Below, in pieces: positions 17,366-25,908 of a stretch of DNA of 64,000 bases. The position numbers and the translations under genes are program-made. The notes beneath the pieces were generated by a model that ran no database searches, was not told the origin of the DNA, and saw only the letters and a list, made by a program, of their open reading frames with translations. Each line of letters starts with the position of its first letter. Within the stretch, counting starts at the first letter, position 1. The DNA comes from Sunxiuqinia sp963974515 (lineage in GTDB: Bacteria; Bacteroidota; Bacteroidia; Bacteroidales; Prolixibacteraceae): NCBI RefSeq assembly GCF_963974515.1, contig NZ_CAXBDD010000010.1, positions 18,598-82,597 on the forward strand. The letters run 5' to 3'.

Positions 17366-18202
17366 ATGCCAGCAAATGATCATCCAATTGGTGTTTTTGA
17401 TTCGGGCTACGGCGGCCTGACTGTGCTCAAAGAGTTTGTCGCTCTTTTGCCTGAATATGATTTTATTTACTTGGGCGACAATGCCCGAACACCTTACGGT
17501 ACCCGATCGTTTGATGTGGTTTATGAATACACGTTGGAAGCCGTAACGCGACTTTTTGACGAAGGATGCCACTTGGTAGTTTTGGCTTGCAATACGGCAT
17601 CAGCAAAGGCCTTGCGAACCATTCAACAGCGCGATTTGCCCAGGATTGCACCACACAAACGCGTGCTGGGTGTCATTCGTCCATCTGTGGAAGAAGTGGC
17701 CGAGATGACCAAAAATGGGCACGTTGGGGTGGTGGCTACTTCCGGAACTGTGGCTTCCGAATCGTATCCCATTGAACTGGAGAAGTGGTCGGGTGGAAGA
17801 GTTAAGCAAACCACTCAGGAAGCTTGCCCCATGTGGGTGCCTATTGTGGAGAGCAACGTGATGGATACGGATGGAGCCAATTTTTTTGTGCAATCGAATC
17901 TGTGTTCACTTTTTAAGAAGGATCCGCTGATCGACAGCCTGATTTTGGGTTGTACGCATTATCCTTTGTTGATTGACAGCATTCGTAAGTACGTTCCCAG
18001 CGAAGGAGTCCGGATTATTGAACAGGGAAAAATCGTTGCCCGAAAGCTTCAGGAATACCTGCAGCGACATCCCGAAATCGATGAGAATTGTACCAAGACG
18101 TCGGGACGTAAATTTTTAACCACCGAAGATGTATGTTTCTTTGAAGCCCGTGCGGAGCAATTTCTCGGTTATCCCATTCAGGCTGAAAAGATCGAACTGT
18201 GA
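17366..18202 (+). CDS. murI: Glutamate racemase
   Basis: MurI, 278 residues, converts L- to D-glutamate for peptidoglycan. The substrate-binding GVFDSGYGGLTVL motif and both catalytic cysteines are present, in VLACNTASAKALR and LILGCTHYPLL. The ATG at 17366 starts directly before the conserved N-terminus; an earlier in-frame ATG at 17327 lies in the terminator stem and is rejected. TACTTTTG at 17341-17348 could be its -7 element. It converges with the AI-2E gene, 17 bases apart. Confidence 0.95.
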   Translation: MPANDHPIGVFDSGYGGLTVLKEFVALLPEYDFIYLGDNARTPYGTRSFDVVYEYTLEAVTRLFDEGCHLVVLACNTASAKALRTIQQRDLPRIAPHKRVLGVIRPSVEEVAEMTKNGHVGVVATSGTVASESYPIELEKWSGGRVKQTTQEACPMWVPIVESNVMDTDGANFFVQSNLCSLFKKDPLIDSLILGCTHYPLLIDSIRKYVPSEGVRIIEQGKIVARKLQEYLQRHPEIDENCTKTSGRKFLTTEDVCFFEARAEQFLGYPIQAEKIEL

Positions 18203-18219
18203 TCCACCAGGGCTGATCC

Positions 18220-19296
18220 CTAGTGCTTGTAGTTCTTCTTCAGAAAGCAATGAATGTCCTGATCAGGGCCCGCAATTAAGTCGGCTAACAGGCGGGTTTT
18301 TGGAAACTGCTCCAAAATAATACGCAGGAACACCGTAATGGGAATAGACATGATCAAGCCTGGGACTCCCCAGAGATACCCCCAAAACATGAGCATGATC
18401 AGGATGGTAATAACATTGATCGAAAAGGTTTTCCCCATGAAAATCGGTTCCAGCACGCCGCCCATCAGAACCTGAACGGCGGTAATGGTCAGGACGAAAA
18501 AGAAGAGCACACTGGTCGGATCAAGCTCAATAAAGGCGAAAAGTGCCAGTAAGACTACCGAAATGACAGAGCCGATCATTTGAACAAAATTGATGACAAA
18601 GGCAAACAACCCCCAGAAGATAGGAAAACTAACATCGAAAAACAGGCAGGCCAAACCAATGCCGATACCGGTAAACAAGCTGATAAGAAACTTGACCAGG
18701 ACAAACTTGATGATGTCTTTTTCAATCTTCATGAAAATCTTGATCGAGGAATATTGCTGCTTAAAAATCGTGTCATTCAGTAGTTTCTGAAAGTTAATGG
18801 AGCCCGAAAGCAGTAGGACTGTAAAAAACAGCGTCATCAAAGTCATGGTAACAGTGTCGCCGATAAAGTCAAGCGTTGTACTGACGTTCCCCAAATTGTT
18901 GTTGCTCTCGAAGTAGTGAAGCAGGATGTTTTCACCCTGAACCCGATCCATCCCGAAGAACTGCTCGATGGACACAATTACATCTGTCAGTTTGGTTTCA
19001 GCCTTGGCAAAGAACTCATTGTCGGTTGCCATGATTTCATGGCTGGATAATTTGATCAATTCGACGCCTGCTTTTAGGGCTCCAATAATAATTAGAATGA
19101 TTAGGAGAATACTGACGGGCCTGGGAACTTTGCGTTTGTTGAGCCACCGCATTAAAGGCAAAAACAAAAGGGCGATAAACATCGAAGCAATCAAGGGAAT
19201 GAAGATGAAAGAAAGCGTTTTTAGCAGGTAAAAAACTATTGGAATGGCGACGATCAATAGCAGGATATTTGTGGTCCGTGTATCTTTAAGGTTCAT
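18220..19296 (-). CDS. AI-2E family transporter (first of two)
   Basis: A 358-residue inner-membrane protein of the AI-2E exporter/PerM family with about eight transmembrane segments. The early IFIPLIASMFIALLFLPLMRWLNKR, the soluble region at about 85-150, and the late PIFMGKTFSINVITILIMLMFWGYLWGVPGLIMSIPITVFLRIILE segment are characteristic. Family members include autoinducer-2 exporters and Na+(Li+)/H+ antiporters, so the substrate is open. A second member lies at 31231-32331. Confidence 0.9.
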   Translation of the reverse strand: MNLKDTRTTNILLLIVAIPIVFYLLKTLSFIFIPLIASMFIALLFLPLMRWLNKRKVPRPVSILLIILIIIGALKAGVELIKLSSHEIMATDNEFFAKAETKLTDVIVSIEQFFGMDRVQGENILLHYFESNNNLGNVSTTLDFIGDTVTMTLMTLFFTVLLLSGSINFQKLLNDTIFKQQYSSIKIFMKIEKDIIKFVLVKFLISLFTGIGIGLACLFFDVSFPIFWGLFAFVINFVQMIGSVISVVLLALFAFIELDPTSVLFFFVLTITAVQVLMGGVLEPIFMGKTFSINVITILIMLMFWGYLWGVPGLIMSIPITVFLRIILEQFPKTRLLADLIAGPDQDIHCFLKKNYKH

Positions 19297-19422
19297 TTTT
19301 TCAGAGATAATTTTGCTTCTTGGATGTTATCTATAACAAGCATTTGGATTTAAAGTTTGGCTTGTTTGACAAGCAATTTTCAAGTCCGAAAGCTTGATTT
19401 TTGACGCTTCTAATTAAAGTCT

Positions 19423-20961
19423 TTATTGCGGCAGTTCGTAATGGATTCCGGCATCGGGCCCCAGTGGAATCCCCAACAGCAGCCAAGCTACCAGCAGCAG
19501 AATCCAGAATAGCAGGAAAATGATGGAATAGGGCAGCATGGTGGCGATAATGGTTCCAATGCCAGCTTTGGGGTCATACTTCTGCACAAAGGCGATGATC
19601 AGTGCGAAGAAGCTCATCATGGGCGAAATGATGTTGGTTACACTATCGCCAATGCGGTACACCACCTGCGAAAGCTCTGGTGAATAGCCCATGATCATAA
19701 ACATGGGGATGAAAATGGGTGCCAGAATAGCCCATTTGGCTGAGGCGCTCCCCATGAGCATATTGATGGACGCCGACAAAAGAATGAACAGGATCATCAG
19801 TGGAATCAATCCGATATCTGCCGACATGAGCAAGCCGGCACCTTTCACCGCCAGAATCATTCCGAGGTTACTCCACTTGAAATAGGCAACAAACTGGGCG
19901 GCAAAAAAAACGAGTACCAGGTAGGTGGACAAGGTTTTCATACTTAAGGACATTCCATCCATCACGTCTGCGTCGTTTTTGAAGGCGCCGGTGGCAAATC
20001 CGTAAGCTAATCCCATCGCTCCCGCTGTAACAAAGAGCATGGCGACAACGCCTTTGATCAGTGGTGAATTCAACATACTCCCATCTCCTCCACGTAGAAA
20101 ACCAGTGGCAGGAATTAGACCGGAAAGGGAGATGGCTGTAATCAGGAGGAAAACGACCAGCGCCCCAAGCAATCCCTTCTTCTCTTTTTTCGAAAGCTTG
20201 TCAAAAGCCTGATCTTCCAGAACCTCGCCGTTTTTATACTCTCCCAGTCGTGGCTCTACAATTTTTTCGGTAACCAGTGTGCCTGCCAAAGCAATAACAA
20301 AGGTAGAGGCCACCATGAAATAATAGTTGGCGGTGGCATTCACTACGTAGGTTGGATCAATAATCTGAGCCGCTTCCTGCGACAAACCCGCTAATAGGGG
20401 ATCGATGGCTCCCAGAGCCAGGTTGGCGCTAAACCCGCCTGAAACACCGGCAAAGGCAGCTGCCATTCCGGCAATTGGGTGCCGTCCAACGGCACGAAAG
20501 ATTACACCAGCCATTGGGATCAAAAGCACGTAGCCTACATCGGCTGCCATGTTGGAAAGAATTCCCGAGAAAACCAGTACGAATGTTAACAAGTGCTTGG
20601 GCGAATTGAGCACCAGCATGCGAATGACCGCGTTGACCAATCCACTTTGCTCGGCGATTCCAATACCCAGCATAGCCACCAAAACGATTCCCAATGGTGC
20701 AAATCCTGTGAAGTTGTTAACCATTTCGAGTAAAATGCGGTGGATACCCTCGACCGATAGCAGGTTTACCGGGCGGATGAGTTCCTGGGTGCCCGGATGA
20801 ATCACTTCCCATTGCAAAAAATGGCCGACGGCTGAGAGTATTAATGCTGAAAGGGCGAATAAGGCAAAAAGGGTTGCCGGGTGGGGCAGGGCGTTTCCAG
20901 CCCGCTCCGTCCAGTTCAACATCTTCTGAAAGAATCCTACGTTGCGATTTGCTTGGGTCAT
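19423..20961 (-). CDS. AbgT family transporter
   Basis: A 512-residue inner-membrane transporter of the AbgT (p-aminobenzoyl-glutamate/antimetabolite exporter) family. The family start RAGNALPHPATLFALFA, GFSANLALGAIDPLLAGLSQEAA and the C-terminal PMMSFFALIIAFVQKYDPKAGIGTIIATMLPYSI segment are present, with about twelve hydrophobic helices. E. coli AbgT imports p-aminobenzoyl-glutamate, while MtrF and YdaH export sulfonamides; which applies here is unknown. It is monocistronic by spacing. Confidence 0.93.
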   Translation of the reverse strand: MTQANRNVGFFQKMLNWTERAGNALPHPATLFALFALSALILSAVGHFLQWEVIHPGTQELIRPVNLLSVEGIHRILLEMVNNFTGFAPLGIVLVAMLGIGIAEQSGLVNAVIRMLVLNSPKHLLTFVLVFSGILSNMAADVGYVLLIPMAGVIFRAVGRHPIAGMAAAFAGVSGGFSANLALGAIDPLLAGLSQEAAQIIDPTYVVNATANYYFMVASTFVIALAGTLVTEKIVEPRLGEYKNGEVLEDQAFDKLSKKEKKGLLGALVVFLLITAISLSGLIPATGFLRGGDGSMLNSPLIKGVVAMLFVTAGAMGLAYGFATGAFKNDADVMDGMSLSMKTLSTYLVLVFFAAQFVAYFKWSNLGMILAVKGAGLLMSADIGLIPLMILFILLSASINMLMGSASAKWAILAPIFIPMFMIMGYSPELSQVVYRIGDSVTNIISPMMSFFALIIAFVQKYDPKAGIGTIIATMLPYSIIFLLFWILLLVAWLLLGIPLGPDAGIHYELPQ

Positions 20962-21139
20962 ATGCGTGGTGAATTGTGCTATTTTCTAAATGCGGTCTGA
21001 GTTCTGCTTGTCAATCAGGTGATTGACGGTTTGTTGCGGGCTTTATGGATACAAAGTACACCGCTTTTTGGCTTTTTTTTGAAAGAATGAAACGACAGAT
21101 GAATCGGTGGTAACACTTCTTCATCTGTCGCTTCTGGAA

Positions 21140-22039
21140 TTACCAAAGTTTTTTTGGATAAGCTCCCCTGTCGGTCAGGCGTTTAACCTGTTCCACAACA
21201 AAAGCCTTGTCTTCCGGGTAGGTTACACCAAACCAAGGCGAATCGGCTTGCAGCACTTTGGCCTGTATTTGGCTGGATTCAATAAGATCGAAAACTACGC
21301 TGGGAATGTAGAACTCAGATTTTGGCTGATCCATTTTTTCATCCAGAAAGGATTTGAACTGCCTTTCAAGGTGCTCAAACAAGGAAGGATGAAACCCCCA
21401 GAAATTCATGGATGCGGGTGTGTTTTCATCAACCACAATGCTTGCTCCTGCTTCATCTCTGAAGGATATTTCAGATCCGGTACGGGCTATTCCGTGGCGT
21501 TCGGTTATTTCTACCAGGTTGTTATCCTTATCAATTTTGCAGAGGCCTCGCGAAACTGTTCCAAATTCCGACAAGGTGTTCTTTAGTTGATAACCCACCA
21601 TGGCGTATTGGTTGCCTGTTACCTGCTTGTTCAAAAAATTGGCTGCGACCCGGAAGGATTCCTGTCCGTAGAAATCATCAGCGTTAATCGCTGCAAATGG
21701 TTCGTTGATCACCTCTTTGGCCATTAGTATAGCATGTCCGGTTCCCCATGGCTTCTCCCGGCCTTCGGGTAGCGAATAGCCTTCGGGTAGTTTATCCAGT
21801 TCCTGGTACACATATTCAACGGCTATTTTTCCGTCGAGTTTATCAGCAAAGCGGCTTTTGAAATCGTCGGCAAAGCTTTCGCGAATTACAAAAACGACTT
21901 TTCCAAAACCAGCACGAATGGCGTCGAAAATTGAATACTCCAAAATGGTTTCTCCGTTTGGGCCAATGGGTTCAATTTGTTTCAATCCACCATATCGGCT
22001 ACCCATTCCTGCGGCTAAAATTAAAAGTGTTGGTTTCAT
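21140..22039 (-). CDS. Sugar-phosphate nucleotidyltransferase family protein
   Basis: A 299-residue nucleotidyltransferase with the signature LLILAAGMGSRYGGLKQIEPIG at residues 5-26, the G-x-G-x-R and Lys nucleotide-binding loop of sugar-1-phosphate NTP transferases. FAAINADDFYG supplies the metal-binding Asp pair. The TILEYSIFDAIRAGFGKVVFVIRE segment is typical of the group. The exact sugar and nucleotide cannot be told; the protein lacks a left-handed beta-helix acyltransferase domain. It lies 80 bases downstream of the gamma-carbonic anhydrase gene on the same strand. Confidence 0.85.
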   Translation of the reverse strand: MKPTLLILAAGMGSRYGGLKQIEPIGPNGETILEYSIFDAIRAGFGKVVFVIRESFADDFKSRFADKLDGKIAVEYVYQELDKLPEGYSLPEGREKPWGTGHAILMAKEVINEPFAAINADDFYGQESFRVAANFLNKQVTGNQYAMVGYQLKNTLSEFGTVSRGLCKIDKDNNLVEITERHGIARTGSEISFRDEAGASIVVDENTPASMNFWGFHPSLFEHLERQFKSFLDEKMDQPKSEFYIPSVVFDLIESSQIQAKVLQADSPWFGVTYPEDKAFVVEQVKRLTDRGAYPKKLW

Positions 22040-22119
22040 GTATGAGTTTTGAATTTCGAGCTTCGAATTTAGCCATTGTCTTTACAATAACCAATTACGA
22101 ATGAACAATAACGATTGCT

Positions 22120-22635
22120 TTATTCCTTGTACCAACCAGCGTACATGCTGTAGGCGTTGGCAATGCGATGGATTTCTCCTTCGAGTAAATCAGAACCAAT
22201 GGCTTTCACTTTTTTTGCCGGAATTCCAGCGTAGACGCTGCCCGATTCCACAATCGTACCTTTGGTGACCACCGAGCCGGCAGCAATAATGGTGTTACTT
22301 TCAACCACCGCGTCATCGAGCACCACGGCATTCATGCCAATCATCACATGGTCTTTGATGGTACAGCCATGCACAATCGCACCATGAGCAATGATCACGT
22401 TATCGCCAATGTTGGTGGGTGATTTTTGGTAAGTAGCATGAATCACAGCACAGTCCTGAACATTTGAATTGCGCCCAATACGGATGGAATGAACATCACC
22501 CCGGATCACGGCGCCGTACCAAACACTGCTGTGATCGCCAATCTCAACATCCCCGATGATCGTTGCATTTTCGGCTAAAAAACAGTCTGCACCGATCTTC
22601 GGTGTTTTTCCTCTCAATGTTTTAATTAGAGCCAT
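22120..22635 (-). CDS. Gamma-carbonic anhydrase family protein
   Basis: A 171-residue left-handed beta-helix protein of the gamma-carbonic anhydrase/YrdA group. The hexapeptide-like repeats run from IGADCFLAENATIIGDVEIGDHSSVWYGAVIRGD onward. The metal-ligand histidines appear in VIHATYQ and AHGAIVHGCTI, as in active or YrdA-type members. It may hydrate CO2 or act as a scaffold; many family members show no measurable anhydrase activity. It is divergent from korA across a 213-base region holding candidate promoters for both sides. Confidence 0.92.
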   Translation of the reverse strand: MALIKTLRGKTPKIGADCFLAENATIIGDVEIGDHSSVWYGAVIRGDVHSIRIGRNSNVQDCAVIHATYQKSPTNIGDNVIIAHGAIVHGCTIKDHVMIGMNAVVLDDAVVESNTIIAAGSVVTKGTIVESGSVYAGIPAKKVKAIGSDLLEGEIHRIANAYSMYAGWYKE

Positions 22636-22661
22636 TATCTATATTCATTTTAAATTGAGAG

Positions 22662-22691
22662 CAAAGATATGAAAAGCTATAAATAATTGAA
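22662..22691 (-). promoter_or_regulatory. Candidate promoter for the carbonic anhydrase gene
   Basis: On the minus strand TATCTTTG (22669-22662) matches the TAnnTTTG -7 element. TTC, one base off the -33 TTG, lies 19 bases upstream (22691-22689). Transcription would start about 20 bases before the ATG at 22635. Confidence 0.45.
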
Positions 22692-22701
22692 TACATCCTA
22701 T

Positions 22702-22729
22702 TTGCCTTATCGATTATTAGTTATTTTTG
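22702..22729 (+). promoter_or_regulatory. Candidate promoter for korA-korB
   Basis: TTG (22702-22704, within TTTG) is followed after 17 bases by TATTTTTG (22722-22729) and C, a full -7 match. The predicted transcript has a leader of about 110 bases before the korA ATG. Confidence 0.5.
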
Positions 22730-22848
22730 CTCAACTACTGAGAAACGATCCTTATTCAAAATGATTCCAAAGTGATAATTCATTAATTTAGCGGTCGTTT
22801 TTTTTAGTGTTTAGAAGGAAAAATCCAGCTATTTAAAATAATTGTCAA

Positions 22849-24690
22849 ATGAAAGACACAAAAGTTATTGAGTTAGAAGAAGTGACCATTCGGTTTTCCG
22901 GTGACTCGGGAGATGGGATGCAGCTTACGGGAACTTTGTTCTCGGACGCCACGGCGTTGTTTGGGAATGATATATCAACTTTTCCGGATTATCCGTCCGA
23001 AATTAGAGCTCCGCAAGGTACTGTTGGCGGTGTCTCCGGGTTCCAAGTGCAGTTTGGGCATAAGGAAGTCAACACCCCGGGAGATGATGCGCACGTGTTG
23101 ATTGCCATGAATCCTGCTGCCGTGAAAGCCAACGCCCGTTTTATTCGTCCGGGTGGAACCATTATTTATGATGTTGATTCTTTTAATCAGAAAAACTTAG
23201 ATAAGGCGAAGTTTTCCACCACTGATCCTTTTGGTGAATTGAAATTGGAAGACTTCACCAAGATTCCGGTGCCTATTACCAGCCTGACACGCGAATGCCT
23301 AAAGGATTTTGGGATGGATAATAAATCGGTATTACGAAGCAAAAATATGTTTGCTTTGGGCTTGATTTGTTGGATGTTTGATCGTCCGATGGATTATATC
23401 GAGAATTTTATTTCAACGAAATTTGCTAAAAAACCGGTGGTTGTTGAGTCAAACCTGAAAGTATTGCACAGCGGCTACAACTATGGCATGAATATGCAGC
23501 ATATGACACCACGTTATTTGGTCGACGCTGCAGCCATTGCCAAAGGAACTTACCGGAACATAAACGGAAACCAGGCAACGGGCTGGGGATTTTTAGCAGC
23601 GGCCGAAAAGGCCGGGCTCGACTTGTTTTTAGGTTCTTACCCGATTACCCCGGCAACCGATGTGCTGACCACCTTGGCTGCGCGTCGTGACCTGGGCGTG
23701 AAAACCTTTCAGGCTGAAGATGAGATTGCCGGAATTTGTACGGCTCTTGGTGCTGCTTTTGCCGGTAATCTGGCGGTAACCAATACTTCGGGCCCGGGAT
23801 TGGCTTTGAAGTCGGAAGCGATTGGCCTGGCTGTGATGGCCGAGCTGCCCCTGGTGGTGGTCAATGTTCAGCGTGGCGGCCCTTCGACCGGATTGCCCAC
23901 CAAAACTGAGCAGTCTGATTTGCTGCAAGCCTTGTATGGGCGCAACGGCGAAAGCCCGGTGGTCGTTATTGCAGCCAGCACACCGTCCGACTGTTTCTAT
24001 TACGCTTTCTTGTCGTGTAAAATTGCACTGGAGCGCATGCTGCCGGTGATTTTATTAACCGACGGGTTCCTTGGCAATGGAAGCGAGCCTTGGCGTATTC
24101 CGGCGATGGCCGAACTACCTGAGATTACTCCCAGAATAGCTAAAGACAGTAGTCAGTTTAAAGCTTATCGTCGCGATGTGGATACCTTGGCCCGCGAGTG
24201 GGCTTTCCCTGGGATGGATGGGTTTCAACATCGGATCGGTGGGCTGGAGAAGAACGAGGAAGGTACGGTAAACCACGATCCGGAGAACCACCAGAAAAAT
24301 TGCGAAATCAGAGAGGCAAAGGTTCAAAAAGTGGTGGAAATGCTGCCTGAGCTGGAAGTGTTTGGCGATGCGGATGGAGGCGATGTGCTGATGGTCAGCT
24401 GGGGAGGAACATACGGCCATACGGTTAGCGCTGTTCGTGAGATGCGCAAGGAAGGCAAAAATGTGAGCCTGGCACACTTCAATTTTATCAAGCCACTTCC
24501 GGCCAACACCCGCGACGTATTCAGTAAGTTTAAAACCATCGTGGTTTGCGAATTAAACCTCGGGCAGTTTGCGGCATATCTCAGAGATCAGGTTCCCGGA
24601 TTTGAGTTCCGCCAAGTCAATAAGTTGAAGGGTTTGCCATTTACCATTACCGAGCTGAAGGAAAATGTTGAAAAATTACTGGAGGACTAA
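22849..24690 (+). CDS. korA: 2-oxoacid:acceptor (ferredoxin) oxidoreductase subunit alpha
   Basis: A 613-residue alpha subunit in which a gamma-type domain (residues about 12-190, RFSGDSGDGMQLTGTLFSDATALFG) is fused in front of the pyrimidine-binding alpha domain (about 205-610, GWGFLAAAEKAGLDLFLGSYPITPATDVL, then FQAEDEIAGICTALGAAFAGNLAVTNTSGPG). This is the KorA layout of 2-oxoglutarate:ferredoxin oxidoreductases. With KorB it oxidatively decarboxylates a 2-oxoacid to its CoA thioester and reduces ferredoxin. 2-Oxoglutarate is the most likely substrate by family; branched-chain or other 2-oxoacids are possible. KorB starts three bases after its stop. Confidence 0.93.
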   Translation: MKDTKVIELEEVTIRFSGDSGDGMQLTGTLFSDATALFGNDISTFPDYPSEIRAPQGTVGGVSGFQVQFGHKEVNTPGDDAHVLIAMNPAAVKANARFIRPGGTIIYDVDSFNQKNLDKAKFSTTDPFGELKLEDFTKIPVPITSLTRECLKDFGMDNKSVLRSKNMFALGLICWMFDRPMDYIENFISTKFAKKPVVVESNLKVLHSGYNYGMNMQHMTPRYLVDAAAIAKGTYRNINGNQATGWGFLAAAEKAGLDLFLGSYPITPATDVLTTLAARRDLGVKTFQAEDEIAGICTALGAAFAGNLAVTNTSGPGLALKSEAIGLAVMAELPLVVVNVQRGGPSTGLPTKTEQSDLLQALYGRNGESPVVVIAASTPSDCFYYAFLSCKIALERMLPVILLTDGFLGNGSEPWRIPAMAELPEITPRIAKDSSQFKAYRRDVDTLAREWAFPGMDGFQHRIGGLEKNEEGTVNHDPENHQKNCEIREAKVQKVVEMLPELEVFGDADGGDVLMVSWGGTYGHTVSAVREMRKEGKNVSLAHFNFIKPLPANTRDVFSKFKTIVVCELNLGQFAAYLRDQVPGFEFRQVNKLKGLPFTITELKENVEKLLED

Positions 24691-24693
24691 GAT

Positions 24694-25767
24694 ATGATGA
24701 CAGATTTGAGTTATACAATCAAAGATTTTAAAAGCGAAAACGAAGTACGTTGGTGCCCGGGGTGTGGCGACTACGCGATTATGAACGCGGTGCAAAAAAC
24801 CATGGCTGACATGAATGTGCCTCATGAAAAATTTGCCGTCATCTCCGGTATTGGCTGTTCGTCTCGGTTTCCTTATTACATGAGCACTTTTGGTTTTCAC
24901 TCCATTCATGGACGTGCTGCCGCAATTGCATCCGGGGTGAAAAGTGCCAACCCTGACCTGAATGTTTGGGTCATTACCGGCGATGGCGATTCGATGGCCA
25001 TTGGCGGGAATCACTTCATTCATTTGGTCCGCAGGAACATCGATTTGAATGTGATCCTATTCAATAATAAAATTTACGGATTAACGAAGGGACAGTATTC
25101 ACCGACAACCGACCGGGGTTTTGTGACCAAAACTTCGCCATTTGGAACCATCGAAGATTCATTTATTCCCGGACAGTTGGTGCTGGGGGCCGGCGGCACC
25201 TTCTTTGCCCGCGGGGTCGATTCGAATGTGAAGCACAACCAGCAGGTGTTTGCCGAAGCAGCCAAGCACAAGGGAACATCCATTGTTGAGATCCTACAGA
25301 ATTGTGTTATTTTCAATGACGGAATTCATGAGCAAATTGCGGATCCGAAGCACCGTGCCGAGCGTCAGCTGTTTTTGGAGCACGGTAAACCCATGATTTT
25401 TGGGAATGATAATGAAAAAGGCCTGGTGCTGGAAAATGGCCGTTTAAAGGTGGTGACCATTGGTGAAAATGGGGTGTCTGAAGCAGATATTTTGGTCCAT
25501 GATGCTACCGAAGTCGATCTTTCCATTCATATGCAGCTGATCAGGATGACCTTACCTGATTTTCCGATCGCCATGGGGGTGATTCGCTCGGTGGAGGCCC
25601 CGATTTATGATCAGGAGCTGAAAAAGCAGATTGACACCGTTTCTGCAAAACGGAAAGTGAACAACATGGATGAGTTGCTGCGCTCGGGAAACACTTGGGA
25701 AGTAAACGAACCCAATAGCAAAGAGCCGGTACCTTTCTTCCAGAAGAAGTGTCTGATAGTTAAATAA
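24694..25767 (+). CDS. korB: 2-oxoacid:ferredoxin oxidoreductase subunit beta
   Basis: A 357-residue thiamine diphosphate-binding beta subunit. RWCPGCGDYAIM near the N-terminus and GIGCSS supply cysteines of the kind that ligate the iron-sulfur cluster. The ThDP-Mg motif is in VITGDGDSMAIGGNHFIHLVRRN, ending at NNKIYGLTKGQYSPT. It forms the catalytic complex with KorA. Two adjacent Met codons (24694, 24697) are equally possible starts. No ferredoxin or delta subunit gene is adjacent, so an electron carrier from elsewhere is needed. A bidirectional terminator follows at 25848-25875. Confidence 0.94.
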   Translation: MMTDLSYTIKDFKSENEVRWCPGCGDYAIMNAVQKTMADMNVPHEKFAVISGIGCSSRFPYYMSTFGFHSIHGRAAAIASGVKSANPDLNVWVITGDGDSMAIGGNHFIHLVRRNIDLNVILFNNKIYGLTKGQYSPTTDRGFVTKTSPFGTIEDSFIPGQLVLGAGGTFFARGVDSNVKHNQQVFAEAAKHKGTSIVEILQNCVIFNDGIHEQIADPKHRAERQLFLEHGKPMIFGNDNEKGLVLENGRLKVVTIGENGVSEADILVHDATEVDLSIHMQLIRMTLPDFPIAMGVIRSVEAPIYDQELKKQIDTVSAKRKVNNMDELLRSGNTWEVNEPNSKEPVPFFQKKCLIVK

Positions 25768-25847
25768 CAACCTTGATTAACCTTAACTGGCTAATGCAAC
25801 GATCCAGGCGACGATACGATAAAGTGTTCTGATCCGTATATCAAAAT

Positions 25848-25875
25848 AAAAAAAGAGGCTGAAGCCTCTTTTTTT
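25848..25875. terminator. Bidirectional intrinsic terminator between korB and the GH3 gene
   Basis: Arms AAAAAAAGAGGCT (25848-25860) and AGCCTCTTTTTTT (25863-25875) with a two-base spacer form an A/T-flanked hairpin. It can terminate korA-korB on the plus strand and the convergent GH3 gene on the minus strand. Confidence 0.88.
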
Positions 25876-25908
25876 ATTCGCCACGGGTGGTGAACATGAG
25901 AAGCCGCG